Source of the DNA: Apostichopus japonicus
Taxonomy: Eukaryota; Echinodermata; Holothuroidea; Aspidochirotida; Stichopodidae
NCBI RefSeq assembly: GCF_037975245.1
Contig: NC_092573.1
Coordinates: forward strand, 17,988,265-18,052,264
Direction: 5' to 3'
Length of the DNA: 64,000 bases
Shown here: positions 13,533 to 24,300 of the stretch, one piece after another
How the letters are laid out: every line of letters begins with the position of its first letter
How positions within the stretch are numbered: the first letter of the stretch is position 1
Position numbers and translations under genes: made by a program
The notes under the pieces: model-generated
Databases searched by the model: none
Told to the model about the DNA's origin: nothing
What the model saw: the letters and a program-made list of their open reading frames with translations, nothing else

Positions 13533-14203
13533 CAGCGAGTTAAATGAATCTGGAGGATTCATGTCAATTGGGTCCGCGCGTACCATGCATGAAGGGCCAT
13601 GTGATGTGTTCCAGGGTGGTACCAACTGATAATTCTCTGTAGCAGTTCAAGAACAGTGTTAGTGACTTCGTGAAAGATTTGCACCAAGACGGATCGGACA
13701 TGGGAACTAACGGCGTAAGAAGGTACTGGTACTTCTTGCCTACGAAATAGTGCTAATATGCTAACGTTCAACCTTATTCTCTTGAATGAAGGCAGGCCTT
13801 CTACATAATAGATCTTACTTATTAATACAGCTCTTGGGGCAAGCTTTGTCGCATATGGCCTAACGTTATTACTACTTGCTATAAGTGAATGTAGAAATGG
13901 GAAATGTGGGGAAATGTTTAGTTCAGTGCAACCACGGAATTCTCCATGGAACAGAGCCTAATGCTGCTCGACGGGAATATAGCTATCACGTTAGGCTACA
14001 GGCACGGTTATTGCTAGGTAACGGGTGTCGTCTGCTGCTCTAAGCACGCAGACACATTTACGTGTACTAGTTGGGTGAAATCATCATGCGTAATGGGGAA
14101 AGTAATATATTAGTACCACCCTGGAACACATCACATGACCCTCCATGCATGGTACGCGCGTATTTACCGTGTGATAGTTTCTCCAGATTCATTTAACTCG
14201 TTG
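13533..14203. mobile_element. 671-bp hAT-like MITE with 8-bp target duplication
   Basis: Direct repeats GCCAACAG lie at 13525-13532 and 14204-14211. The ends are inverted: CAGCGAGTTAAATGAATCTG at the left and the complement of CAACGAGTTAAATGAATC at the right. A second inverted block of ~45 bp inside (GTACCATGCATG to TTCCAGGGTGGTAC) gives roughly 90-100 bp of foldback at each end. There is no transposase. TIRs starting CA and 8-bp duplications are characteristic of hAT elements. Confidence 0.88.
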
Positions 14204-14444
14204 GCCAACAGTCATATTCGAGGATGAACACTTGCATGCTTAATCCTATACCTAGCTGCCTTGTCTTTTCGATAGGTATATACCATAGAATTACGAGGTA
14301 GGTGAGTTTACTGTCCCACGGATATGGCAAGCCATGTGGGACAAACACTGCATAATATATCCGCGTATTAATTGGAATTTATACGCGTATTAATTGGAAT
14401 ATATATATCGCGTATATATTATTAGCCAATCATATGGCTTAAAT

Positions 14445-14600
14445 ATATCCGCGTATTAATTCTAATATATATACACGTATTAATTCAAATATAAACACGT
14501 ATTAATTCGAATATATACACGTATTAATTCAAATATATACACGTATTAATTCGAATATATACACGTATTAATTCGAGTATATACACGTATTTATTCGAAT
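14445..14600. repeat. ~22-bp tandem array, left subterminal region of the foldback element
   Basis: About seven units of the form TATATACACGTATTAATTCGA with alternation of CGAA, CAAA and CGAG endings. The same array, in the same orientation, recurs near the right end at 15675-15800. Confidence 0.9.
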
Positions 14601-15674
14601 CATAACGGAAAGTTTTAGACCAAAACGCTCACAGCGAAAACTAAGATTTGCCTTTGCAGCAAGCACCTCTTTGCGGTTTTTCTGCTGACCTACTTTTCCC
14701 TGCTGCTCTGTGGACAATCACGCGACGGCGGAGAGCGTCAGGGACTGTTCCATTATACATTAGGGGGTTAATACCAATGTGATACTAGGCCGAACCCCAC
14801 TACGACTTGTACTTGAATAAGTCTATAGGCTACAGTATCACTAATACTGTTTTATACGCAGCTAGTATAGACATTACACTGCAAGGCTATATTGCGTGCT
14901 AAACAGTACAGAACTATAGTCTTTAGAACAACTACATACCCCACAAACTGTGGTTTGGTACGCTCCAACTTAGTCGTTTCATCGCGTGGTCAGAAACAGG
15001 TTCAAAAGGATACAGAAAATGTCACTTTGGAGGTATTATTTTCAACCGAAATTACGATTAATTGAATGAATAAAGTCTTCTGAAAGTTACTGAGAAGCAT
15101 TTTGAGTTAAATCTAACAATAACTCAAGATATCACAATCAAACGACAACACTTCTTGAATGCACATTCACCAACGTGTGCTGAGTACAGTATTGTGACGT
15201 CATGTCGATTGAGAACAAAGGGAAACAGAAGGAATATCCCTGATTTCTTTTTAGTTTGCAATTTGGCGTAAGGTTCTCATTGGTCAATTTAGTTAAGAAT
15301 CGGTAGAAAACGTGATGAATATTCATAGTTTAATTCACCGTTTGAACTGGGATTTTAGGACTTAGCAAACAAAAGTTACGGGGCAAAAATAGCCCACACA
15401 GTGCGGAAAAACTAGGGTTTTCAAGTGTACTCTCATTGAAAATGTCCTAAAATCACTTTTTTAATTAAAAATTGGCGTAAGGTTACCAAAATATATATGG
15501 ATTAAGGCATACACCACCAGAAAGCTAACAGTTTAAGCTTTCAAAATGTGGATGGTCCAAAATGATTGACTAAATACACATGAAGATACAGGTCAAAACA
15601 CACACAAAATGGCTCTTGCGCTACACAGTTAAGGACCCTCTCGGAGTGCCGTGAGCGCTATGTTCCGTTATGAT

Positions 15675-15800
15675 ATACACGTATTAATTCAAATATATAC
15701 ACGTATTAATTCGAATATATACACGTATTAATTCGAGTATATACACGTATTAATTCGAATATATACATGTATTAAATAAAATACATATGGGGATTAAATC
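15675..15800. repeat. ~22-bp tandem array, right subterminal region of the foldback element
   Basis: About five units matching the left array in direct orientation, decaying to the right. The pairing with the left array marks both as parts of one transposon and not independent microsatellites. Confidence 0.88.
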
Positions 15801-16009
15801 CAATATATGCACGGATTAATAAGAATATTCACGAAAAAATATTTCCGCTCTTGCTGTGTACATATACCAACGATAAATGTTTCGGCGGGCTCGCGAGATC
15901 GCTTCAAAAAGCGAAACTTTACACATGTACAATTAATACGCGTATATATTCCAATTAATACGCGGATATATTATGCGGTGTTTGTCCCACATGGCTTGCC
16001 ATACACGGA

Positions 16010-16600
16010 CTCCTGCTCACGGTTCTGTTTAACGTAATTACGTACCATTCCGACGGACGAGAGGGAACAAGAAGGCCAGGGATATGGTACCTAATCCATC
16101 AGTCATATCAGTGTAGTGCAGTCACGGAGAACGGAACTCTTTCCACTATGGCAAAACACGAAACTACTCGTCCGATGTAGTAAATTGGGCGGGTTTGGAT
16201 GGGGAAGGAGAGTGAGAACTAGGTGGGTGCAAATTACCAGTTTACTCAGTGTATAAGATTTCCGGCAATCCGTTTCCGAAGCCAATATATGGTCCTTCAC
16301 TGGAAGTGGTATATATGTTTAGTTGTGTACTCATTCAGATCAAATGATGCAAGGCAAATGCCAGGTAAACATCTTCGTATTACATCTACATCTGTGTTCT
16401 ATAAATGTCAATCATACCATCCTACACGGACGCTGATCTTTCATAAGATGGCCTATCAAAGCTAGTGAAGCAAGTAAACATAGGCTTATATCAGTTACCA
16501 AGGTCAGCACTCATGACCAACAAGCCACTGACACTGCAATGGCTGAACAATTACTATGCAACAGACATTGACAGTGATTACCGCTAGCCTGACAAATACT
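16010..16600. other. Intergenic, no recognisable feature
   Basis: This lies between the foldback element and a diverged tandem array. Overlapping short frames occur on both strands, with nothing recognisable. Confidence 0.6.
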
Positions 16601-17420
16601 AAATGTGACATCTGTCCTTGTTGAAGTATTGAATAATACATGTTTTTTCGACAATTTGACCCCTGGTGAACTCAAACGACCGTTGACCTCCGCCCACAAC
16701 ATTAGGCTTTTTGTACTCAATGTGGTACCATTACATACCTATATGCGATCTGTCCAAGCTTCCCTTGCGATATTATGGATAGGAAGGTGCGTTAGTGTGG
16801 AGAGACATGGTAAAAGGGGAGTGAAGCAAATACTTACCGTTTGTTGACTTCATATGACCTTTGACCTCCATCAAAAGCAATAATAGGCTCCTTAAACTTA
16901 ATATGGTACATCTACAAACCAAATATGAGTTAAGTCCGAGGTTTTCTTCTTGCAATATCATGTTTACAAGGCATACAATTTGACATGTTGTCCCCAAATG
17001 ACCTTTGACATCCACCAAATTCAATAGGCTTCTTTTACTTAAAGTTATACACCTTCAACCAAGGATGATATCTGTCCAAGCGTCCAATATTGAGATATCA
17101 TGTTTACAAGATTTGCACAATTTGACCTCTCATGACCCCAAACGACCTTTGAAATTGTACAAAACCTTTAGGCTTCTTGTACTCAATGTGGTTCATACAC
17201 ACATTAAATATGAGATATGTCCAAGCTTACCTTCTTGAGATATCGTGTTTACAGGGTTACTTTTCACATTTTGACATCTGGTGACCCCAAATGACCTCCA
17301 CAAGAGAACAATAGGCTTCTTGTACTCGATGAGGTTCTTCTACACACCAAATATGAAATTGGACCTGCTTCCCTTCATCAGATATCATGTTTACAAGCTG
17401 GGCGTCACAAACGCACACAC
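16600..17420. repeat. Diverged ~142-bp tandem array ending in a CA-rich tail
   Basis: The phrase AATAGGCTTCTTGTACTCAA and variants recur near 16703, 16884, 17027, 17169 and 17312, mostly 142-143 bp apart. Each unit also carries TGACCTTTGACCTCC-like and GAGATATCATGTTTACAAG-like segments. The array ends in GTCACAAACGCACACACATA. This is the same kind of terminus as the array at 60.5-63.3 kb, so the two appear related. Confidence 0.82.
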
Positions 17421-17499
17421 ATACGCCATCATGAAAGCAAAGGTTACGATTATCATCAAAACCAAAACGTAAGGCGCCAGCTTTTACAATTGGTGTGAT

Positions 17500-19030
17500 A
17501 ACCATTATCAGTGGTGCAACTCAACTACATGTTAAATGAGGTGAAAAGTAGACAGTCAGGTAATAAAATATTCGTAACATTGTCTGATATCAACCATAAA
17601 CTGTAATCACGGTTCAGGAACAAGTGTTTTACTAGGATTTTGAAACGTGCGAAAATGTTTGAATGCAACAGATAAAAAACCTGCTTCCGCTCATGCATAC
17701 ACTGTGATAAATCCTCAAGCCAAAGTGCTGTTATATGACCTTTATGTATATTTGAAGTCAAGTAGAACAATGCCTGATCCCATTGCTGTCACTTATAGAC
17801 TAATTAGTATGGTAGAGGTCTATATACACAAAACAATGAATTAAAAGAAAAAAATAGCTGCAGTACATATCAAGCAAATGTATTTATTAGAATGTTCACC
17901 AAAGCTGATGTTTATCCTGTTCTGTTAGCTGGCTTATAGCCTTAGCTTAGTGTATCAAATGCACTGAATTATTTTCCGATGTACCGTAGGCCAAAAAAGC
18001 TATACTCCGATTCTGATTAGCTGATCTTAGTAGCTGCTCGGAAATAGGAGTTTCCATCCCCTAAAACAGGCTGACCCTCAAGCCACATATATATACGCAT
18101 TTGCAATTAGACGGTCGTGGTGGTTTTCTGTAATATTTACAGTTTATCAGAGGCAACTTGAAACAAAAGATTAATTGTGATGTGATCCCCACAAAGCTAG
18201 TAAGTAAATTTCCCAACATTTCGGCCCATACAGCCGGTGCAGAGTTCTCGGTTAACCGGTTTCATTAACGTGAGCGGATGAGAGCCATTCCGCCTCTCTA
18301 GATATAGGGAAAGGCAGATTTAGGGTAAGGCGGATATATGGAAAATCAGTCAATAAATTTACTCCCCATCATGCAGGATCCATTTTTAACATTTTTACAG
18401 TCTAGTTATTGTGTATATAGATGCGACAAGCACGTTTAACCTTCAAGCCATACTTTGTTTTGTACTGGGGAGAGGGCGGTTTCTTGACTGTAATACTACT
18501 GATGGTATTCTTTTAGGGGAAAAAATAACACAACTTTATAATAAGATAAGTTGAAAACCTTTGTCTTCATATATTGGTCTAGTTCCGAGGATATGTAAAC
18601 AAAGCAAAACAACATTGAACTAAATACCTCCATGAACAAACCGAACTTGTAAAGAAACCAGGCATATGTGTACCAGATTTCCAAATGACATTTGCAGAGC
18701 CACCGACACCTGGTGGGGCAATAATTTTCAAAGCAATGATTTCCAAATAGACCTTTTTTAACATGTAAAGTCAGTGAATTTTGACAGCTCTTGGCCTCGG
18801 GCTGTCTTGCCCCCCCCCCAATAAGAAACCCGTATCGGTGCTCTGATTAGCCAATTAAAGGAGGAATGTAAACATCTACTTCTTTAACGTATGAAGCGAT
18901 ACAGAAATATGAAGATAATCTAATTTTTTCCTTGTATTTGAAACAAGTGCAATTGTACGGTGGCGCAATATGGAAATTAGAAAGAAAATAAGGGTCTTCA
19001 AATCTCAAAATTTTGACTTATCTTAAAAGT
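17500..19030. other. Intergenic, nothing recognised
   Basis: AT-rich sequence with short open frames on both strands. No protein family, RNA gene or clear repeat end was seen. Confidence 0.6.
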
Positions 19031-19125
19031 AGTTGACGGACGTTTCGATCCTAGCAGGATCTTCTTCAGTGGCTGAATGACAAGTAACAGTAACAGAGGG
19101 GACAAATACACGCACAGGTTAATGA
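19031..19125 (-). mobile_element. Penelope-type terminal fragment with hammerhead-like motif, copy 1
   Basis: On the minus strand, 19069 to 19039 reads CTGAAGA, a GATCC/GGATC stem with a five-base loop, then GAAACGTC. This matches the hammerhead ribozyme core CUGANGA, stem II, GAAA and the GUC cleavage triplet. Stem III would be the minimal palindrome ACGU. Such minimal hammerheads are known in terminal repeats of Penelope-like retroelements. The flanking 60 bp (TGAATGACAAGTAACAGTAA and on) is shared with a second copy at 20950. No reverse transcriptase is present. Confidence 0.6.
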
Positions 19126-20315
19126 GGAAGATGAACACAAAGAGATAGATGTAAGAGGATAAGTAGACAAGTGATGGAGAGAAGAAAAAAAACCAACACG
19201 GAGAAGAAGAGAGGTAGGAGATAAAATGTAGAGAGACAAAGAGAGGACTTTAAGACTTCTTATCCTAAAATGTTGACTTTTAAAGTCCCCATTTTGACTT
19301 TTTATCTCAAAATTTTGAGGTAAAAAGTCCTCATGTTGAGATGAAAGGTCAAAATTTTGAGATGTGAGGACTCCCTTTCCCCCCTATGTCCCTATAAGGC
19401 CACCGTAGAATTGGAATACCTTTGAATTTGATCATTTCTTCTTTGCTGAGACCATGCATCTACCCCCTCCCCCCTCCCTTCTAAATTCATGTCGGGTAGC
19501 CCAGTATTTCGAGACTTTGATGTTGAATCACATTTCGGAAAATAACCGTTTGCAAATCCATCATTCGTGTACAGAAATCACTAAATTCCTGTCGACTGAC
19601 TGAACTCGCGATCTTTAAGAATTTTACATAGGGAGGAATATAAGAGTTGTAACAAATTGTGACCCAGTATAGGTAAGTGGTTTACAAATGTGCACAAGTA
19701 GGGGGACATTTGATATTGTGTCCCCCATCTGAAAAAGTGAGGGGGACATGTCCCCTGCCCCCCCCCCCCAAGATTGACGCCCATGCTAGTACAGGTTAAG
19801 TATTCCAATCTATATTTGAAAAGAGAAAAAAGAAAGAGAAAGAAGTAGGAGACAATGTGACCCTATCAAAGTATTGCTAGACTTATCCGTTACCGTCACA
19901 GTCAAGACTCAAGTACCGGAATGATTTTCCTGGACTTTTTAACTACCCATATATAACCCAGTGAGCAATCATTGCGAACGAAGAAACAAAAGATCCAGTA
20001 TCAGCAAAATTAATCAAGTGTCCGGAAATGTAATTGGCTGGCACACGTATATCTTAATCAAGTGACCAGGGGAATGGTAGAGATCCTTGATTATAGAAGT
20101 ATACTTCAATGCGACATTAATAACCTATAGGTGCATGGTTGGTGGTACAGAACAGTTTGTAATCATTGTATGCGAAAGTCATTTACACACAGTAATTATA
20201 GTTAATATTCTGGTACTCGATTTAATTTCATACTACGATATCCTTTTCACACTCACTCAAAATAAAGGACATCGGCTCGGGAAACCGTTTTACTACTTTA
20301 TTATTTCACCTGACT
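19126..20315. other. Intergenic with palindromic AAAATTTTGA motifs and MITE scraps
   Basis: At 19265-19370 several CAAAATTTTGAG palindromes and AAAAGTC motifs alternate. Near 19735-19795 a C-run followed by AAGATTGACGCCCATG looks like the right end of a hAT-type MITE (complement CATGGGCGTCAATC). Nothing coding is recognised. Confidence 0.5.
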
Positions 20316-20323
20316 ATTGCAAA

Positions 20324-20697
20324 CAGTGGCGTAGGAAGGTACTTTTGAGTGGGGGGGGGGGGGCTGAAGACTGATGGCCGGCCTGGGGGAGGGATCTAAG
20401 GGGAGGGGGTGTCCCCCTCCCCTTTGGATTTTTTTTGCATTTCCAGGTGACCTCAGATGCAATTTGGTGCAATATAGCACACTTCAACTCCCATTCCATT
20501 TTGTAAAGAATTTTGCATTTTCACCTGGCCTTAAATGCAATTTGGTGCTCCAAATGAGATGTTTTTTCTCATTTGGAAATGAAAAAGGGGTTTTCTGACT
20601 TGCGGAGCGGGGGGGGGGGGGGCGGAATGATACTTCCGCCCCCCATATTTTTCACTTGGGGGCTGGCGCCCCCAGCCCCCCGGTTCCTACGCCCTTG
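20324..20697. mobile_element. 374-bp hAT-like MITE with perfect 8-bp target duplication
   Basis: Target duplication ATTGCAAA lies at 20316-20323 and 20698-20705. TIRs are CAGTGGCGTAGGAA at the left and the complement of CAAGGGCGTAGGAA at the right. The interior has two long G-runs (near 20350 and 20609) and a repeated GCAATTTGGTGC segment. TIRs of the CAGNGGCGTA type with 8-bp duplications are a hAT hallmark. No transposase. Confidence 0.92.
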
Positions 20698-20949
20698 ATT
20701 GCAAACAATTGATATCTATTTAAGTAAAAGTCTCCATCTTTGGGGCTGTGACCATTTGATCATTACGACGATTTGCATTGTGCAGTGTCATGATTCTAGT
20801 TGAACATATTTTACAATTGTTTCAAAAACTCTACGTTTACTGGTAGGCCTATTTCTTTGTATTGAACTTGGCCAAAATACAACAAAACTGTTAGCAAACT
20901 GCTTATCCACTAAAGAGCGGCCTGTGTAAGAGAATGTGTAAAGGTAAGA

Positions 20950-21045
20950 GGGCCTGACGTTTCGATCCTAGCAGGATTTTCTAAAGCGGCTGAATGACAA
21001 GTTACAGTAACAGAAGGGACATATACACACAGAATACAGACAGGT
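20950..21045 (-). mobile_element. Penelope-type terminal fragment with degenerate hammerhead-like motif, copy 2
   Basis: This shares GACGTTTCGATCCTAGCAGG and the following TGAATGACAAGT(T/A)ACAGTAAC with the copy at 19031. On the minus strand the stem II hairpin and GAAACGTC are intact. The CUGANGA part reads TTTAGAA, so this copy should be inactive as a ribozyme. Confidence 0.55.
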
Positions 21046-21395
21046 TATTGAATTTAGTAAAAGAAACAGCTGAGCCAACGTGTAAAAAGAGGTGCGTCAT
21101 ATCTAGTCATTGTGATTGGTTTACAATGGGAGGTGTGTTTTTACGTCATTGAAAGTCACAGGTCATGACGCCACATTCGCGGAATAGTACTGTGCATGTG
21201 GCAATGATACAGCACGATTAATTCAACTGCTTTATTGTACCAGTGAGCAGTTAACACCAAACGTGCAGTCACGTAGCTATCTCAGTTGCAATTGGACCTG
21301 GCACTTGGCAGAATTGAAAATTTAGTCTTGGTACACTAAGAAAACGAAAAGTTCCTTTTTCTAGTTTTCACTGCAGAGTCTTTCAGCAAAGCAAA
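21046..21395 (+). promoter_or_regulatory. Probable 5' flank and 5' UTR of the FBPase gene
   Basis: This is the ~350 bp upstream of the ATG at 21396, with a GATTGG (CCAAT-type) motif near 21113. No TATA box is obvious and the transcription start cannot be placed. The regulatory role is inferred from position only. Confidence 0.3.
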
Positions 21396-24300
21396 ATGTC
21401 TGGAACATTGGACACAAATTTTATGACCTTGAATCGGTTCGTTTTGCGCGAGCAGAAGAAATACCCAGGTGCTTCAGGGGAACTGACGCAATTACTCGAT
21501 GCCATTTTAACATCAGTGAAAGCTATTTCGTCAGCAGTAAGAAAAGCTGGAATATCAAAGCTGTGAGTGCTAGCTTTCTTAATCTAATATAATTTTATAC
21601 GCAGAATTATGTTCAGAGTTCCGTTTTGGAAGATGCAAAGGCTAGTCTTAGAGTATGTGTATGTGTACACTGTCATGTAGACCAAGCATTAAATCGACTT
21701 AGGCTAGTGCGAACGCTAGGCTATGTTTAGTAGCAGTAGCCTACTATTACTAAGCCAGCATTTGCTAAATGTAGCCCAGAGGCCCTTGTTTTGCCTGCAG
21801 CGTTTACGGTTATATCAATAAACTGTAATTGGAAAGCTATTTTAGAACAAGTACATCTTTGCTGGTGAAATGTTGACCTAGCCCTGCACTAGACTGAGGT
21901 TTAGCCATCATTATGAAAAACAGGAACAAGAATAAGATGTGTCATCATGTAAATCAGACTAGCTTTAGAAGAGATATACATACAACTTTTTTTCATGCGA
22001 ATTAAAGCAAGTGTTAGTTTTGATCAGATCCTTAGCAGCCACATGAAGAATTTTGCATGTCACTACACATGAACAGTTTTGTACTCTCTAGTTTGTGTAA
22101 TTTACTAACTGAAATCTGTGCTTGCCATACCTCGTAAGATAATCTGGCCTACAGCCTACAGGGAAAGCACTTTGCAAGATGCCTTTTCTCAGATCTATGT
22201 TCCCACACCATAGCTAGATAGAACTAGTAGCTAACCTCGCTGACCATGCAGTTTCACTGTTTGTTTTAGAGGTTTATGAGAAACCCTTTCCTCTCAAACT
22301 CCCTCTGTTGAGCTGATTTTGTGTTCCCACAGTCTGAAATGTTTCATTAAAAATTAACCACTTTCATAATCATGAAAAAGTGTTATAAGGTTTTAATGTA
22401 AAGTAGAAAGTCAGTGTGCAAGGGCAGCAGAAACTCTTGACATAATGTTCAGATACTTCTATACTGTAGCATCTCTATTATGAAGACTTTACACTAACAT
22501 AAGTTCTTTTCATCCATCCCCCCATCATCCCCACTTTGTTAAGGTATGGTATCGCAGGTGAGACCAATGTTTCTGGTGATGAACAGAAGAAACTGGACGT
22601 TCTCTCCAATGACCTCATGATCAATCAGCTACTGTCATCCTTCTCCACTTGTGGCTTAGTCAGCGAGGAAAATGAAAATCTCATTGAGGTGGAGACAGAC
22701 AAGCAGGGAAAATACATTGTAGCATTTGATCCGCTGGATGGGTCCTCCAATATTGAATGCTTAGTGTCCATTGGAACCATATTTGGCATTTGGAAAAAAG
22801 TGAGTGCTTTTGATTTTTTGAATTAGGAAACACTTCCGACAGTTGTTGAACTAATCAATTTTAACCTTCTTGAAAGTTTTTGATGGATTTGTTGCAGTAC
22901 CTGAGAGTAACACTCAGGATGCCGACCGAAATGTGGTAGTGTGAAATGTTACCATGTGGTAACTCTTTTGTGTTGGTTGCCAAATGCCTTAATTACATGT
23001 GTGTGATACTATCAATAAGACAGGCTAAAGATTGAGTAGTTTTAATACAGACTCTGGTACTGTTAGACTCAAAAACTGCTGCAAATATTGCCACAATTTT
23101 TGTACTGGAATTGTATCATGGAACATTTTAGTTTCTTATTAGTATGAATTTATGATACATGCTGCTCTGTAAACTATCATCTGCTGTTTCTTCCCAAAGG
23201 AAAGCTCTGGTCCCACTTCTGCTGCAGATGCTCTCCAGCCTGGTCGTAAGATGGTTGCTGCAGGTTATGCCCTCTACGGGAGCGCTACCATGGTCGTGCT
23301 GTCCATTGGTAATGGTGTCAGCGGATTTCAGCTTGATCCTGTGAGTGATCAGTAAATAGTAATCTTCCCGTTATTTTCAATTACTTTAATCTCTTACATT
23401 GGTTCTAATAGCAGCTCTTCCTGAGTTGTTTAGATATGGTAAAATCTTTGATTGGCGTATTGCTGGTTTCTAAAAGTCCCATAACAGTGCACTTCATTTG
23501 CCTGGTTGGTCAAGCTTTTTTTTTCAAATAATATTAAGTCATAGTCCTAAATTTGGATATATTTTACAAATTGATGTAAAGTATACATGTAAGAGTTTGG
23601 TGACATGCAATGTGACTAAATCGTGTAAGGTAAATGATTTTTTGAATTATAAAGAAAAGGAAAAAACATTTTCTTCAGCTTGATTATGATGACGACATGG
23701 CAATTGATTTAAGGGTACTGAAAAGTTTTGTAAGGCTACAAGGTAAATTAGTCATTTATGAAGAACTGGTTTCTTTTGGTGTAGAAACGACTATTGTTTT
23801 TGTTCATAATTAAGAATGTTAGCTTTGAGGTGAAGACCATTCATGACTAATATGGTTTTGACAGGTTGTGATCATTCTAACTAAAATATGTGTCATTCTG
23901 TTAATCTAACAATGTAACCATGACTACCAAAACAAAGGCAGAGAAAGTTTCAAACTTTAATATTAGTTTAAGAAGCATGTATGCACTGAACAAGAATGCA
24001 GTTTGCTAGCTTGTTGTGAATTGAGGTAGGACTGGAATAGAATTAGATAATAATAATTGACATTATCTCGCTCTCTACTATCCGCCTTTAATAGTCCATC
24101 GGTGAATTTGTCTTGACGGATTACGACCTGAAGATAAAACCGAGAGGCAAGATCTACAGCATCAACGAAGGTTACTCCGCTCACTGGTACGATGACGTGA
24201 AAGAATATGTGCAAAAGAAGAAATACCCAGAGGTAAAAATTGCATCTTTTTTGTTGCTAATATGGCAACTACAAAACAGAGGTGAAGTGAAGACTTTTGG

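Larger units (their letters stand above)
14323..16003. mobile_element. 1681-bp foldback element with ~73-bp TIRs and 6-bp target duplication
   Basis: TIRs begin TATGGCAAGCCATGTGGGAC and match over about 73 bp with two differences (14323-14395 against the complement of 15931-16003). The flanks are perfect 6-bp direct repeats CACGGA (14317-14322 and 16004-16009). Inside each end is an array of ~22-bp units built on ACACGTATTAATTCGA (about 14445-14600 and 15675-15800). A smaller inverted motif, ATCATAACGGAA, lies at the inner edges. No transposase is present. A 6-bp duplication with TAY termini resembles the IS3EU superfamily as I recall it; that assignment is tentative. Confidence 0.87.
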
